Shown: positions 1 through 7,440 of the stretch, one piece after another
Position numbering within the stretch: position 1 is the first letter of the stretch
Layout of the letters: each line of letters opens with the position of its first letter
Assembly (NCBI GenBank): GCA_964401455.1
Contig: CAYNYI010000057.1
Location: 1 to 20,095 of the forward strand
DNA length: 20,095 nt
Source of the DNA: CAYNYI01 sp964401455
Lineage (GTDB): Bacteria; Fibrobacterota; OXYB2-FULL-49-7; CAYNYI01
Direction of reading: 5' to 3'
Program-made: the position numbers and the translations under genes
Notes under the pieces: model-generated
Seen by the model: the letters and a program-made list of their open reading frames with translations, nothing else
The model's database searches: none
What the model was told of the DNA's origin: nothing

Positions 1-19
1 AAATTCCCTGAATGGCTTT

Positions 20-105
20 AAAATAGATTGCCGTATCAAGTACGGAAATGACAATTCTCCGGCATTGCCTGTCCTCCCGCTTGACTGCGGGGTACGGGGA
101 ACGAC
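20..105. repeat. Folded non-coding repeat-like element
   Basis: Two short hairpins with related loops face each other. One is CCGTA-TCAAG-TACGG at 31-45, followed by AAATGACA. The other is CCCGC-TTGACT-GCGGG at 76-91, preceded by TGTCC. The TCAAG/CTTGA loops and flanking ATGACA/TGTC words place the second as an approximate inverted copy of the first, with a GGC-ATT-GCC stem between them. Such hairpin units with a CAAG loop and a trailing AATGACA resemble dispersed intergenic repeats seen in many bacterial genomes. That resemblance comes from memory; other copies cannot be seen in this window. It lies just downstream of the minus-strand gene ending at 113 and could also act as a 3'-end structure. 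No T-run follows a stem, so it is not a classical terminator. A plus-strand gene may end at 19-21 (TAA), but too little of it is present to call. Confidence 0.35.
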
Positions 106-112
106 ATTGTGA

Positions 113-1414
113 TTAATCTTTTTTTATCTCTACAAGCTCGAGGAATTCATCAATTTCCTTGGGAGAAGCCGAATTCTTCATATTTTCGACCTCGCGTTCA
201 AGATGATCAGACGAATTAAATGAGAAGGGTATGCCTGTAGAGCTGTATATAGCTTCCAGCCAGGAATTCCTTTTTGAATACCCGCCCTGCGAAGCATAGT
301 GATGGAAGGCGTATTGATGTAGTTTGTTAACGCGAAGCTCATATGTCCCGTTCTCATAAGGATTTTTTATCCTGTAATCAGGTTTAGACTTGTGTATTAT
401 GCCGAGAAGTTTCGCGTCCCCGGTCTCGAGTATTGCTTTGCCGAGGTCTCCGCCTTCGGAAGCGCCTTTAAGATATGAAAGAAAAACATCAGGATTATTC
501 ATGATTTTAGACTGCATAAAGGCATTATACGCAATTCCGGATATGATTTTGTAAGGGTCTGAATTATTTGAAACTGTAATATCCACATGGGGCTTTATAG
601 AGTAAGCTCTGCAAACCATCAGGTAGTTCTGCCTTACCTGGGCGGGATTAAATATCCTGTCCAGCGGCACTTTAAGTCGGCCGAGATAACAAAACTCCTT
701 TTTAATTAAAATCCGGTCGAGAAGCCCGCTGCAGTTTAACCTCAGTTCTCTTACAGACTGTCTTATTGAATAGTTATCCAGTAGGGAATTGAATTTTATC
801 AGTTTCTCCTGCCTGTATTTTCTATTGGAAGGTTTCAGGGGCTTACCACCGGGATAAAAGCGGTTGGTTTTGAGTTCCTGGAGATATTCCGCCTTTTTAT
901 TCTCGAGGTATTCAGCGAAACAAAGCTTCTGATGGTCTGGAAGCTCTTTGAATTTTCCAAAGCCGCGTGCTTCTTCTTTTTTCGATGTTAGAATGTTTAC
1001 CGCGTTGTTTCCGCCGTATGTTTTATGCACGAAGGAATTTATGAGTGCTTTTTTTGTCTCCTCGCTTCTTATCCGGCTGAGTGAGGAGAATATTATACCG
1101 GCCCGTTCTTCTTCAGAGGCTATGCTGAAAATTTCAATAATATATTGAAAGCGGTAAAGTTCAGGAGTGAGTCCGGGATAAAGAGAGGTGATGAGATAAA
1201 ACTTTCCGGCGTCGGGCAGATTTATATAGAATTCCTTCAGCCGGGATGTGCTTTTACGAAGTCTGGCCTGTTTGAAAAATTCATCGATTTCATGGAAATT
1301 TATTGTGCCGTTTCTGTTGTTTATATCCTGTATGGATTTTACTTCGGCAAAAAGACCGGTGCACAGGAAGAAAAGACACAACAGTTTTAAAAAAAAGTTT
1401 TGAAGGTTATGCAT
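113..1414 (-). CDS. Unrecognised exported protein
   Basis: A 433-residue protein I do not recognise. Residues 1 to about 23 form a type I signal peptide: a hydrophobic core rich in Leu, Phe and Cys ends at a Gly-Leu-Phe-Ala site, so the protein is probably exported to the periplasm or beyond. The Cys in the core is not in a convincing lipobox. The mature part is basic and hydrophilic, rich in Lys, Tyr and Asn, with no membrane segment, no obvious repeats and no catalytic motif I can name. There is no T9SS-type C-terminal sorting domain. The start lies one base past the stop of the LOG-family gene (1416-2186), so the two are almost certainly co-transcribed and may be translationally coupled. 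The start has only a weak ribosome-binding site. Functional linkage to the LOG enzyme is not evident. Confidence 0.72.
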   Translation of the reverse strand: MHNLQNFFLKLLCLFFLCTGLFAEVKSIQDINNRNGTINFHEIDEFFKQARLRKSTSRLKEFYINLPDAGKFYLITSLYPGLTPELYRFQYIIEIFSIASEEERAGIIFSSLSRIRSEETKKALINSFVHKTYGGNNAVNILTSKKEEARGFGKFKELPDHQKLCFAEYLENKKAEYLQELKTNRFYPGGKPLKPSNRKYRQEKLIKFNSLLDNYSIRQSVRELRLNCSGLLDRILIKKEFCYLGRLKVPLDRIFNPAQVRQNYLMVCRAYSIKPHVDITVSNNSDPYKIISGIAYNAFMQSKIMNNPDVFLSYLKGASEGGDLGKAILETGDAKLLGIIHKSKPDYRIKNPYENGTYELRVNKLHQYAFHHYASQGGYSKRNSWLEAIYSSTGIPFSFNSSDHLEREVENMKNSASPKEIDEFLELVEIKKD

Positions 1415-1415
1415 T

Positions 1416-2186
1416 TTAAAAATAGTTCTTTTTAAGGTTTTCTGTTATGTATTCGAAAGCGTCTTCCGGTGTGTCTGAAATATGGATCAGGTCAAGGTCC
1501 GATTCTTTTATCACGCCGTATTCAACCAGGGCGTCAAGGTTCATTACATCATTCCAGAAGGTCTTCCCGTACATGACTATAGGCACCTTTTTGTCGAGCT
1601 TATCGTTCTGAACAAGAGTGAGTAGTTCGAAAAGCTCATCGAATGTACCGAATCCGCCGGGGAAAGCTACAAGCGCCTTGGCGTAATACAGAAACCAGAA
1701 TTTTCTTATGAAAAAGTAATGAAATTCAAAATTAAGCGAAGGGGTTATATGCTGGTTGGGTTCCTGCTCGAAAGGAAGGCTGATATTGAGGCCGATAGAC
1801 TTTCCTCCAGCCAGTTTTGCGCCCTCATTGGCGGCTTCCATTATGCCCGGTCCGCCGCCGCTGCAGATTAGAAAACGTTTCTCGGGTTCTTTTATTGTCA
1901 TGGACCATTCTGTCAGCATTTTAGAAAGTTTAATGCATTCTTCGTGTGCTTTGGCCGCTATCAGCATTTTGCCCCGGTCGGCACCATTACCGATTTTCTT
2001 TTTTTGTGTCTCGGCGACCGTATTTTTTCTGGCTGATCCGAAGAATACTATCGTATTGTGGATTTCCTGTTCACGGAAGCGTTGTTCGGGTTCAAGAAAC
2101 TCGGCCAGGACTCTGAGGGACCTCGCATCATGGCTGTGGATGAACTTTTGATTGTCATATGCTTTGGGGGCTTTTTTGAGGGCCAT
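1416..2186 (-). CDS. LOG-family (TIGR00730) nucleoside monophosphate phosphoribohydrolase-like protein
   Basis: A 256-residue cytosolic Rossmann-fold protein of the LOG/YgdH-like family. Many members were once annotated as lysine decarboxylases; characterised relatives cleave nucleoside 5'-monophosphates to base and ribose 5-phosphate. Both family signatures are present: SGGGPGIMEA at about residues 109-118 and PGGFGTFDE at about 176-184, the second supplying the conserved catalytic Glu region. The open frame extends upstream to 2240, but I place the start at 2186. An AGGAGTG ribosome-binding site sits five bases ahead of this ATG, and the upstream extension overlaps a good promoter whose transcript would begin near 2204. 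It is the first gene of a two-gene operon with the exported protein ending at 113. Substrate is unknown. Confidence 0.9.
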   Translation of the reverse strand: MALKKAPKAYDNQKFIHSHDARSLRVLAEFLEPEQRFREQEIHNTIVFFGSARKNTVAETQKKKIGNGADRGKMLIAAKAHEECIKLSKMLTEWSMTIKEPEKRFLICSGGGPGIMEAANEGAKLAGGKSIGLNISLPFEQEPNQHITPSLNFEFHYFFIRKFWFLYYAKALVAFPGGFGTFDELFELLTLVQNDKLDKKVPIVMYGKTFWNDVMNLDALVEYGVIKESDLDLIHISDTPEDAFEYITENLKKNYF

Positions 2187-2210
2187 TTTCACTCCTTTTT
2201 TGATAATGAA

Positions 2211-2240
2211 ATTATACAACAATTCTGAGTTCTTTCGCAA
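2211..2240 (-). promoter_or_regulatory. Promoter of the LOG-family gene
   Basis: On the minus strand, TTGCGA (2240-2235) and a perfect TATAAT (2216-2211) are separated by 18 bases. The predicted transcript starts near 2204, about 18 bases ahead of the ATG at 2186, leaving room for the AGGAGTG ribosome-binding site. This fixes the gene start downstream of the longest possible reading frame. Confidence 0.65.
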
Positions 2241-2379
2241 TAGTTTCCGTTTAAGATCAGTAAAATATTAATGTACTCAAAAAATGAAAAAAAATATATA
2301 TAAGAAAAATAAGACTATGTAATATAGTAATATAAGAAACAAAACGTACACCAAATAACAAGAAATAATATAGTATGGC

Positions 2380-2408
2380 TTGACAGAGGCTCGGTTTTAT
2401 TGTAAATT
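2380..2408 (+). promoter_or_regulatory. Promoter of the TIGR02147 gene
   Basis: A consensus TTGACA (2380-2385) is followed after 17 bases by TAAATT (2403-2408). Transcription would begin near 2415, immediately ahead of a GGCGGAGA ribosome-binding site at 2416-2423 and the ATG at 2435. The 2241-2379 stretch between this and the divergent LOG promoter is very A+T-rich and shows nothing else I can identify. Confidence 0.7.
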
Positions 2409-2434
2409 ATTATCTGGCGGAGACAATTTGCTTT

Positions 2435-3310
2435 ATGAAAAAAAGAAATACAAAACCAAACTCACTCCGATATACCGATTACCGTCAGTTTCTGCGTGAT
2501 TGTTTTATTTATAAGAAGAAATCATCAGAAGGTTATTCCTTCAGGCGCTATGCCGCCGATGCCGGTTTTTCTTCACCAAGTCTTCTTAGAGAGATAATAG
2601 ACGGGAAAAAGAATATCCCGGAAAAGAATATGGCAAAGTTTGTTTCCCCCTTTTCCCTTTCCCGCAGGCAGCTTGCTTTTTTTAAAGAGCTTGTACTTTT
2701 TAATCAGGCCGGTGATGAAGAAACAAAAAACAGCCATTTTTCGCAGATGGTCCGTATGCAGAACATTCCCGACACACGGACTCTGAGTGCGAGACAATAT
2801 TTATATTACTCAAACTGGTTCAACAGCGCCATCAGGGAAATGGCGGGGCTGAGGGATTTCAGGCCGGATCCGGAATGGATCGCATCAAGTTTGTTGCCGG
2901 AAATTACACCCGCTAAAGCCCGCCGGGCGTTGGAGCTTTTAAAAGAAATCGGTCTTTTGAAAGAAGAGAATGGAAAATTTGTTCAGACTTCAAAGGTTGT
3001 AAGGTGTGACCCGAATGTATCGAACCTCTCTATAAGAAATTTCAACAGGGAAATGATCGAGAGGGGCAAAGAGGCTGTTTCGAAATTCGACCCGTCTGAA
3101 AGGGAAATAAGCGCTCTTACACTCGGTCTTTCCGAAAAGAAGTATAATGCTGTGCGCCGCAAGATAAGGGATTTTAACAACGAGCTTCTGCGCTTTGTCT
3201 CCGGTGAGGACGGTGAGAATGACAGTGAAAATGAATTGGTATGTCAACTGAATATTCAGCTTTTCCCTCTTATGCAAAAGACCTGGCGCTGCGGAGATAA
3301 TCCCTTTTAA
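2435..3310 (+). CDS. TIGR02147 family protein (putative regulator)
   Basis: A 291-residue cytosolic protein matching the pattern of the TIGR02147 family, a set of paralogs first described from Fibrobacter succinogenes and abundant in Fibrobacterota. The N-terminal third (an R-Y-x-D-Y-R-x-F-L-R start and an S-F-R-R-Y-A-x-x-A-G-F-x-S-P-S-L stretch at about residues 37-52) looks like a helix-turn-helix-type module. The segment around 160-190 (AKARRALELLKEIGLL, followed by E-x-G-x-F) is a typical winged-helix-like unit. The C-terminal part carries the family's conserved ISALTLGLS segment (about 225-233). Length fits the family. It has its own strong promoter and is divergent from the LOG operon. 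Members are presumed transcriptional regulators, but targets are generally unknown; the T9SS cargo gene 150 bases downstream is one candidate. Confidence 0.8.
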   Translation: MKKRNTKPNSLRYTDYRQFLRDCFIYKKKSSEGYSFRRYAADAGFSSPSLLREIIDGKKNIPEKNMAKFVSPFSLSRRQLAFFKELVLFNQAGDEETKNSHFSQMVRMQNIPDTRTLSARQYLYYSNWFNSAIREMAGLRDFRPDPEWIASSLLPEITPAKARRALELLKEIGLLKEENGKFVQTSKVVRCDPNVSNLSIRNFNREMIERGKEAVSKFDPSEREISALTLGLSEKKYNAVRRKIRDFNNELLRFVSGEDGENDSENELVCQLNIQLFPLMQKTWRCGDNPF

Positions 3311-3372
3311 TCCTTTTGTTATGCTTTAGGAGAGAACTTACTTTAACCCGGCCGTGGGCGCGCGATAAATTA

Positions 3373-3395
3373 TGAACTTTAAAATCTGAACTTTA
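3373..3395 (+). repeat. Short direct repeat ahead of T9SS cargo gene
   Basis: TGAACTTTA occurs twice, at 3373-3381 and 3387-3395, with a 14-base period, in the otherwise featureless gap 3311-3461. A GGACT-AAA-AGTCT inverted repeat follows shortly after, and TAATAT at 3413-3418 could be a -10 element, although no good -35 lies upstream. The repeats could be an operator, but at 9 bp in A+T-rich DNA chance is a real alternative. Confidence 0.3.
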
Positions 3396-3461
3396 TTCCT
3401 GGACTAAAAGTCTAATATGTATTAGTAGAGGAAAAAGAAATTAAAAAGAGGGAGCTTTAAA

Positions 3462-4934
3462 ATGGCATGCAGACTCATTATATTCATACTTCTTATTTCT
3501 GCCGCGGTATTTTCCGCCGTCGAATTTGAAGACACATTCGATTCTTCCACTTCGAGCTGGAACTCCTACTTGTCCGGAAATTACGAAATTTCCGGCGGAG
3601 TCATGTCTATAACCTCGGAGGGCTCTCTCGGCGGCGCAGTTGTCCCCGGGCTTGCTCTTTCAGATTTTTCGGTGAGTGTTTCGGTGAAAATCGAAACGGC
3701 CGGCCAAAACGCTATGGCCGGAATAACATTCAGGACCCAGAATAACAATGAAAGCTACTTTTTTCTGATAACTCCCTTAAATACATTCCGCGTTTATAAG
3801 CTGACCGGAGGTGCCGTTGAGTTGGTAAATGACAATTCACAGGGGACTAATTCATTTATTTATTCAGATGATGTAAATGAGCTTACTGTCTCGGTTTCTT
3901 CCGATACATCCCGTTTTTACTGCAACGGACATTTTCTTATGAGCATAGCTGATGCCTCTATTACGTCCGGCGGTACGGCCGGACTTCTTGTTAACGGAGA
4001 TGTTTCTGCCTCATTCGACTATTTTACCGTTGTTGATACCGTTTACAGAGGGGACAGCCCTGACTTTTTTGTGGATGAGTTTTATGACGGTGAAATACGT
4101 GGATGGAAAAATTATACCGGCAGCGGTACTTTTACCGAATCTTCCGGAAAACTTCGCGGTGAGGCGACCGGTTCATCCAATTTCACCGTACTTGCAACAG
4201 ACGGTGATTACGGAACGGCCGATACTGCGGAAGTCACCCTGAAAAGAATATCCGGCGCTGCGAATGACCTCAGCGGTATTATGTACCATTTCGCTTATAG
4301 AAACATAGGCGGCACCAATACCGCTCAGGGATATCTGTTCGCGATAGCCGATGCTTATTTCGCGGGATATAGCATAAACGGAAGCACTGTAACGCCGTTA
4401 TTCTCTCCGGAGAGTTCTATTCTTATAAGGGCCGATGGTGACAATACTCTTAAAGTCGTCTCGGACGGCGCGGACAGCTCCGAACTTTTCATTAACGATT
4501 CTTTGGTTAAAAAAGTCAGCTGTGCGGAGTTCCCCTCCGGAGGGGCCGGACTTATGCTTCAGGGCGATTTGACAGTGGACTTTGACAATTTCAAAATTGC
4601 TGAAGAAAACCACGGAGAGATTACCTTTATAGAAGATCAGAACTCGGCCCCGGAGATATCCGCTTCCGGGGCAATCACGGTTTATCCGAATCCGTTTAAC
4701 CCCTCGACAGTCATTACCGTATCGGCCCCGCAGGACCGCGTTAATTTATCCATGCTGATATACGATTCACGGGGCAGGATTGTCGCGCGTCCGAAAAACG
4801 CCGAAAAGGCAAAAGGCCGTTCGTCCGCCCAAAAATTTATCTTTGATGCTTCCGGCATGCCGGCGGGAGTCTATATAGCGGCGGTCTCTGTAGAAGGCAG
4901 GACATATACAGAAAAAATAGTATTTCAAAAATAG
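3462..4934 (+). CDS. T9SS cargo protein with two LamG-like domains
   Basis: A 490-residue exported protein. Residues 1 to about 18 are a signal peptide. Two homologous beta-sandwich units follow, at about 20-197 and 205-382. Each begins with an E-D/E-x-F-D/Y pattern and Trp, and each ends with a G-x-x-G-L-L/M-x-x-G-D-x-x-x-x-F-D-x-F signature, typical of LamG/concanavalin-like carbohydrate-binding modules. The last 85 or so residues form a type A T9SS sorting domain: YPNPFNPST, then IYDSRGRI, then DASGMPAGVY and a Lys-ending final strand. The family context predicts transport across the outer membrane and surface attachment or release. No catalytic residues are recognisable, so binding of polysaccharide is the most cautious guess. 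A GAGGGAG ribosome-binding site precedes the ATG. The stop is followed nine bases later by the pyrophosphatase start in the same frame. Confidence 0.85.
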   Translation: MACRLIIFILLISAAVFSAVEFEDTFDSSTSSWNSYLSGNYEISGGVMSITSEGSLGGAVVPGLALSDFSVSVSVKIETAGQNAMAGITFRTQNNNESYFFLITPLNTFRVYKLTGGAVELVNDNSQGTNSFIYSDDVNELTVSVSSDTSRFYCNGHFLMSIADASITSGGTAGLLVNGDVSASFDYFTVVDTVYRGDSPDFFVDEFYDGEIRGWKNYTGSGTFTESSGKLRGEATGSSNFTVLATDGDYGTADTAEVTLKRISGAANDLSGIMYHFAYRNIGGTNTAQGYLFAIADAYFAGYSINGSTVTPLFSPESSILIRADGDNTLKVVSDGADSSELFINDSLVKKVSCAEFPSGGAGLMLQGDLTVDFDNFKIAEENHGEITFIEDQNSAPEISASGAITVYPNPFNPSTVITVSAPQDRVNLSMLIYDSRGRIVARPKNAEKAKGRSSAQKFIFDASGMPAGVYIAAVSVEGRTYTEKIVFQK

Positions 4935-4943
4935 GGAGAGTTT

Positions 4944-5492
4944 TTGGCAGTATTTTTCATATTATTTCTCATTTTTTCCATATTAACGCCTGCGGGAGCC
5001 GAAAATGTAAGCGCCTTGATAGAAATACCGTCCGGAACCTCGGCAAAATGGGAATTAAACAAAAATAGCGGACTGATAGAATGGGAAATTAAGGACGGCA
5101 AAAAAAGAATTGTAAACTATCTTCCGTATGTCTGTAATTACGGAATGATTCCGGGAACTCTGCTCCGAAAGGAAGACGGAGGTGACGGCGACCCGCTTGA
5201 TATAATAGTCCTGGGCCCCGCCATGGAGCGCGGAGATACACTTGGCGTCCGAGTTATCGGTATAATGCACATGATTGACGGAGGAGAAACCGATGATAAA
5301 ATTATGTCGGTATCGCCTTCCTCAGTATTTAGATCAGTGAGGTCTGTAAATGAGCTCCGGGATGAATATCCGGGTGTACTGGAAATACTCAAAATATGGT
5401 TCGCAAATTATAAGGGCCGTGGGCAAATCAGCGTCAAGGGCGTATCCGGACCTGACATTGCAGCAGAAATGATAAGGAAAGCTAAATTTTAA
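4944..5492 (+). CDS. ppa: Inorganic pyrophosphatase, family I, with N-terminal signal peptide
   Basis: A 182-residue family I soluble inorganic pyrophosphatase (PPi to 2 Pi). Active-site residues known from E. coli PPase are all found by motif: E27, K35 and E37 at the start, R55, the NYG tyrosine Y66, the DGDPLD signature with D81, D83 and D86, then D112, D117 and K119 with the same spacing as in E. coli, and Y156-K157. What is unusual is the N-terminus: instead of the usual cytoplasmic lead-in, residues 1-19 form a very hydrophobic stretch ending Pro-Ala-Gly-Ala, a good signal peptidase I site, suggesting a periplasmic enzyme. There is no Lys or Arg before the hydrophobic core. The start is TTG behind a strong GGGAG site that overlaps the previous stop codon, so translational coupling is likely. 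A start at the internal TTG of residue 25 would give a cytoplasmic form but has no ribosome-binding site. Confidence 0.88.
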   Translation: MAVFFILFLIFSILTPAGAENVSALIEIPSGTSAKWELNKNSGLIEWEIKDGKKRIVNYLPYVCNYGMIPGTLLRKEDGGDGDPLDIIVLGPAMERGDTLGVRVIGIMHMIDGGETDDKIMSVSPSSVFRSVRSVNELRDEYPGVLEILKIWFANYKGRGQISVKGVSGPDIAAEMIRKAKF

Positions 5493-5529
5493 TACCATCC
5501 TTCGGCGTAATAGCTTATCTTTATGGCCC

Positions 5530-7344
5530 ATGAAAAAAGAAAATATTCGAAACATAGCTATTATCGCCCATGTTGACCACGGTAAGACTACTCTTGTAGA
5601 TGAACTTTTCCGGCAGAGCGGTCTTTTTCGGGAAAATCAGGAAGTGGCCGAAAGGCTTATGGACTCGATGGACCAGGAACGTGAACGTGGTATAACAATT
5701 ACCTCCAAAAACGGTTCTTTTATTTACCGGGGCTGCTGCATAAACATAATAGATACGCCGGGGCACGCGGATTTCGGCGGTCAGGTTGAACGTGTCCTCC
5801 GTATGGCGGACGGAGCTCTTTTATTGGTTGACGCGGCCGAAGGTCCGATGCCGCAGACATTTTTTGTCCTTAAAAAAGCCCTCGCTCTCAAACTTTCTGT
5901 AATAGTTGTCATAAATAAAATCGATAAAAAAGACGCCAGACCCGAATGGGCTGTCGATCAGGTTTTTGATTTGTTTGTGAAGCTTGAAGCACCGGATGAA
6001 ATTCTTGATTTTCCTATAATTTATGCTTCCGCGAGAGACGGTTATGCCATGCTTGAGTATAATGATGAACCGGAAGACATACGTCCGCTTCTTGACATGG
6101 TTGTGGAAAAAATCCCGCCTCCGTCCGGAGACCCTGAGGGGCCGCTGCAGATGCTTGTCAGCTCAATAGATTATTCTCCTTTTCTCGGCCGGCTCGGAAT
6201 AGGCAAAATAACTTCCGGGGTTTTCAATATTAACCGCGACGTCGTTGTTGCCGCTGAGGGAAAGGAAACCTATACGGCGAGAATCACCAAAATATACAGA
6301 TTTGAAGGTAATAAAAAAGTGGAGACGGGGCTTGCCGTTACCGGGGATATTATTGCGGTAGCCGGGATGAACAGAATAACCGTTGGCGAAACTCTTACCG
6401 ATCCGGAAAACCCTAAGCCGCTTCCCGGTATAAAGATTGATCCGCCTACTCTTACCATGAATTTTCTCGCAAACGACAGTCCTTTCAGCGGTCTTGAAGG
6501 CAAATATGTTACATCCGGTCATCTGAGGGACCGTTTAAACCGTGAGGTTTTGTCCGATGTAGCCCTTGGTGTCGAGGAGCTTGGTTCCGGTATCGGTTTT
6601 AAAGTATCTGGCAGAGGGGAGCTTCATCTTTCTGTTCTTATCGAGAAGATGCGCAGAGAGGATTATGAGTTTCAGGTTACAAGGCCCGAAGTCATAATCA
6701 AGGAAGAAGACGGCGTTTTGTTGGAGCCTTATGAGGAATTGATGATAGATGTCGATGAAGAATTTATGGGCGGCGTTATTGAAAAACTCGGTACCCGTAA
6801 AGGCGAAATGCTTGAGATGGGGCAGGAGCACGGGATGGCGCGTCTTAAATACAAGATACCCACCCGGGGCCTTATAGGTTTTAAGTCAGAACTTATGACC
6901 GAGACAAAGGGTAACGGTATAATGAATTATATATTCATGGGCTATTATCCGCATGCCGGCGCCATAACCAACAGGCGTAACGGCGTTCTTATCTCCCAGG
7001 AGAATTGTACCACAATTGCATATGCTCTTTTTAATCTGCAGAATCGGGGCAGGCTTCTTCTGGGTCCGGGTGAAAAGGTTTACAAGGGCCAGATTGTCGG
7101 GGAACACTGCCGGGAAAACGATTTGACTGTAAACCCCGCGAAAGGCAAAAAACTTACCAATATAAGAGCGGCGGGTTCGGATGACAATGTGGTTCTGGTT
7201 CCTCATACCGTTCTTTCTCTTGAACAGTGTATTGAATACATAAATCAGGACGAACTTGTAGAAGTTACACCAAAAAGCATTAGGCTCAGAAAAAGGCTTT
7301 TGGATGAAAATGACCGTAAAAAAGCTCTTAGAGGCGTTTCATAA
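5530..7344 (+). CDS. typA: Translational GTPase TypA/BipA
   Basis: A 604-residue ribosome-associated GTPase of the TypA/BipA family, involved in 50S subunit assembly and stress or cold adaptation. The GTP-binding domain has all motifs: G1 AHVDHGKT (13-20), G2 RGITI (53-57), G3 DTPGH (75-79), G4 NKID (129-132) and the SA of G5 around 158. EF-G-like domains follow (beta-barrel at about 205-290, then domains III and V), and the BipA-specific C-terminal domain contains the TRGLIGFKSE segment and the RNGVLIS region. Length is normal for the family. The ATG at 5530 gives the standard start (KKENIRNIAIIAHVDHGKTT), though no clear ribosome-binding site is seen; the 37-base gap from the pyrophosphatase suggests co-transcription. 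Confidence 0.97.
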   Translation: MKKENIRNIAIIAHVDHGKTTLVDELFRQSGLFRENQEVAERLMDSMDQERERGITITSKNGSFIYRGCCINIIDTPGHADFGGQVERVLRMADGALLLVDAAEGPMPQTFFVLKKALALKLSVIVVINKIDKKDARPEWAVDQVFDLFVKLEAPDEILDFPIIYASARDGYAMLEYNDEPEDIRPLLDMVVEKIPPPSGDPEGPLQMLVSSIDYSPFLGRLGIGKITSGVFNINRDVVVAAEGKETYTARITKIYRFEGNKKVETGLAVTGDIIAVAGMNRITVGETLTDPENPKPLPGIKIDPPTLTMNFLANDSPFSGLEGKYVTSGHLRDRLNREVLSDVALGVEELGSGIGFKVSGRGELHLSVLIEKMRREDYEFQVTRPEVIIKEEDGVLLEPYEELMIDVDEEFMGGVIEKLGTRKGEMLEMGQEHGMARLKYKIPTRGLIGFKSELMTETKGNGIMNYIFMGYYPHAGAITNRRNGVLISQENCTTIAYALFNLQNRGRLLLGPGEKVYKGQIVGEHCRENDLTVNPAKGKKLTNIRAAGSDDNVVLVPHTVLSLEQCIEYINQDELVEVTPKSIRLRKRLLDENDRKKALRGVS

Positions 7345-7360
7345 AATCCTTCCGTTTTTG

Positions 7361-7389
7361 TAGACAAACTTTCTGAATTTATATATATT
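7361..7389 (+). promoter_or_regulatory. Promoter of the beta-helix T9SS cargo gene
   Basis: TAGACA (7361-7366) and TATATT (7384-7389) are separated by 17 bases. A start near 7396 leaves a 45-base leader containing an AAGGA ribosome-binding site at 7428-7432, eight bases from the ATG at 7441. This separates the gene transcriptionally from typA, after which I see no terminator. Confidence 0.6.
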
Positions 7390-7440
7390 GTAAGTATTGC
7401 CATCTATTTCTCTTTTACCTGTCTCAAAAGGACCAAAAAA

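Noticed and set aside
22..112. Plus-strand reading frame across 1-112
   Set aside because: An open frame reaches 112, but its translation is of the kind produced by hairpin repeats, with no protein family match and no visible start.
2187..2240. Longer LOG-family protein starting at 2240
   Set aside because: The extra 18 codons overlap a TTGCGA-18-TATAAT promoter, and a strong ribosome-binding site precedes the ATG at 2186.
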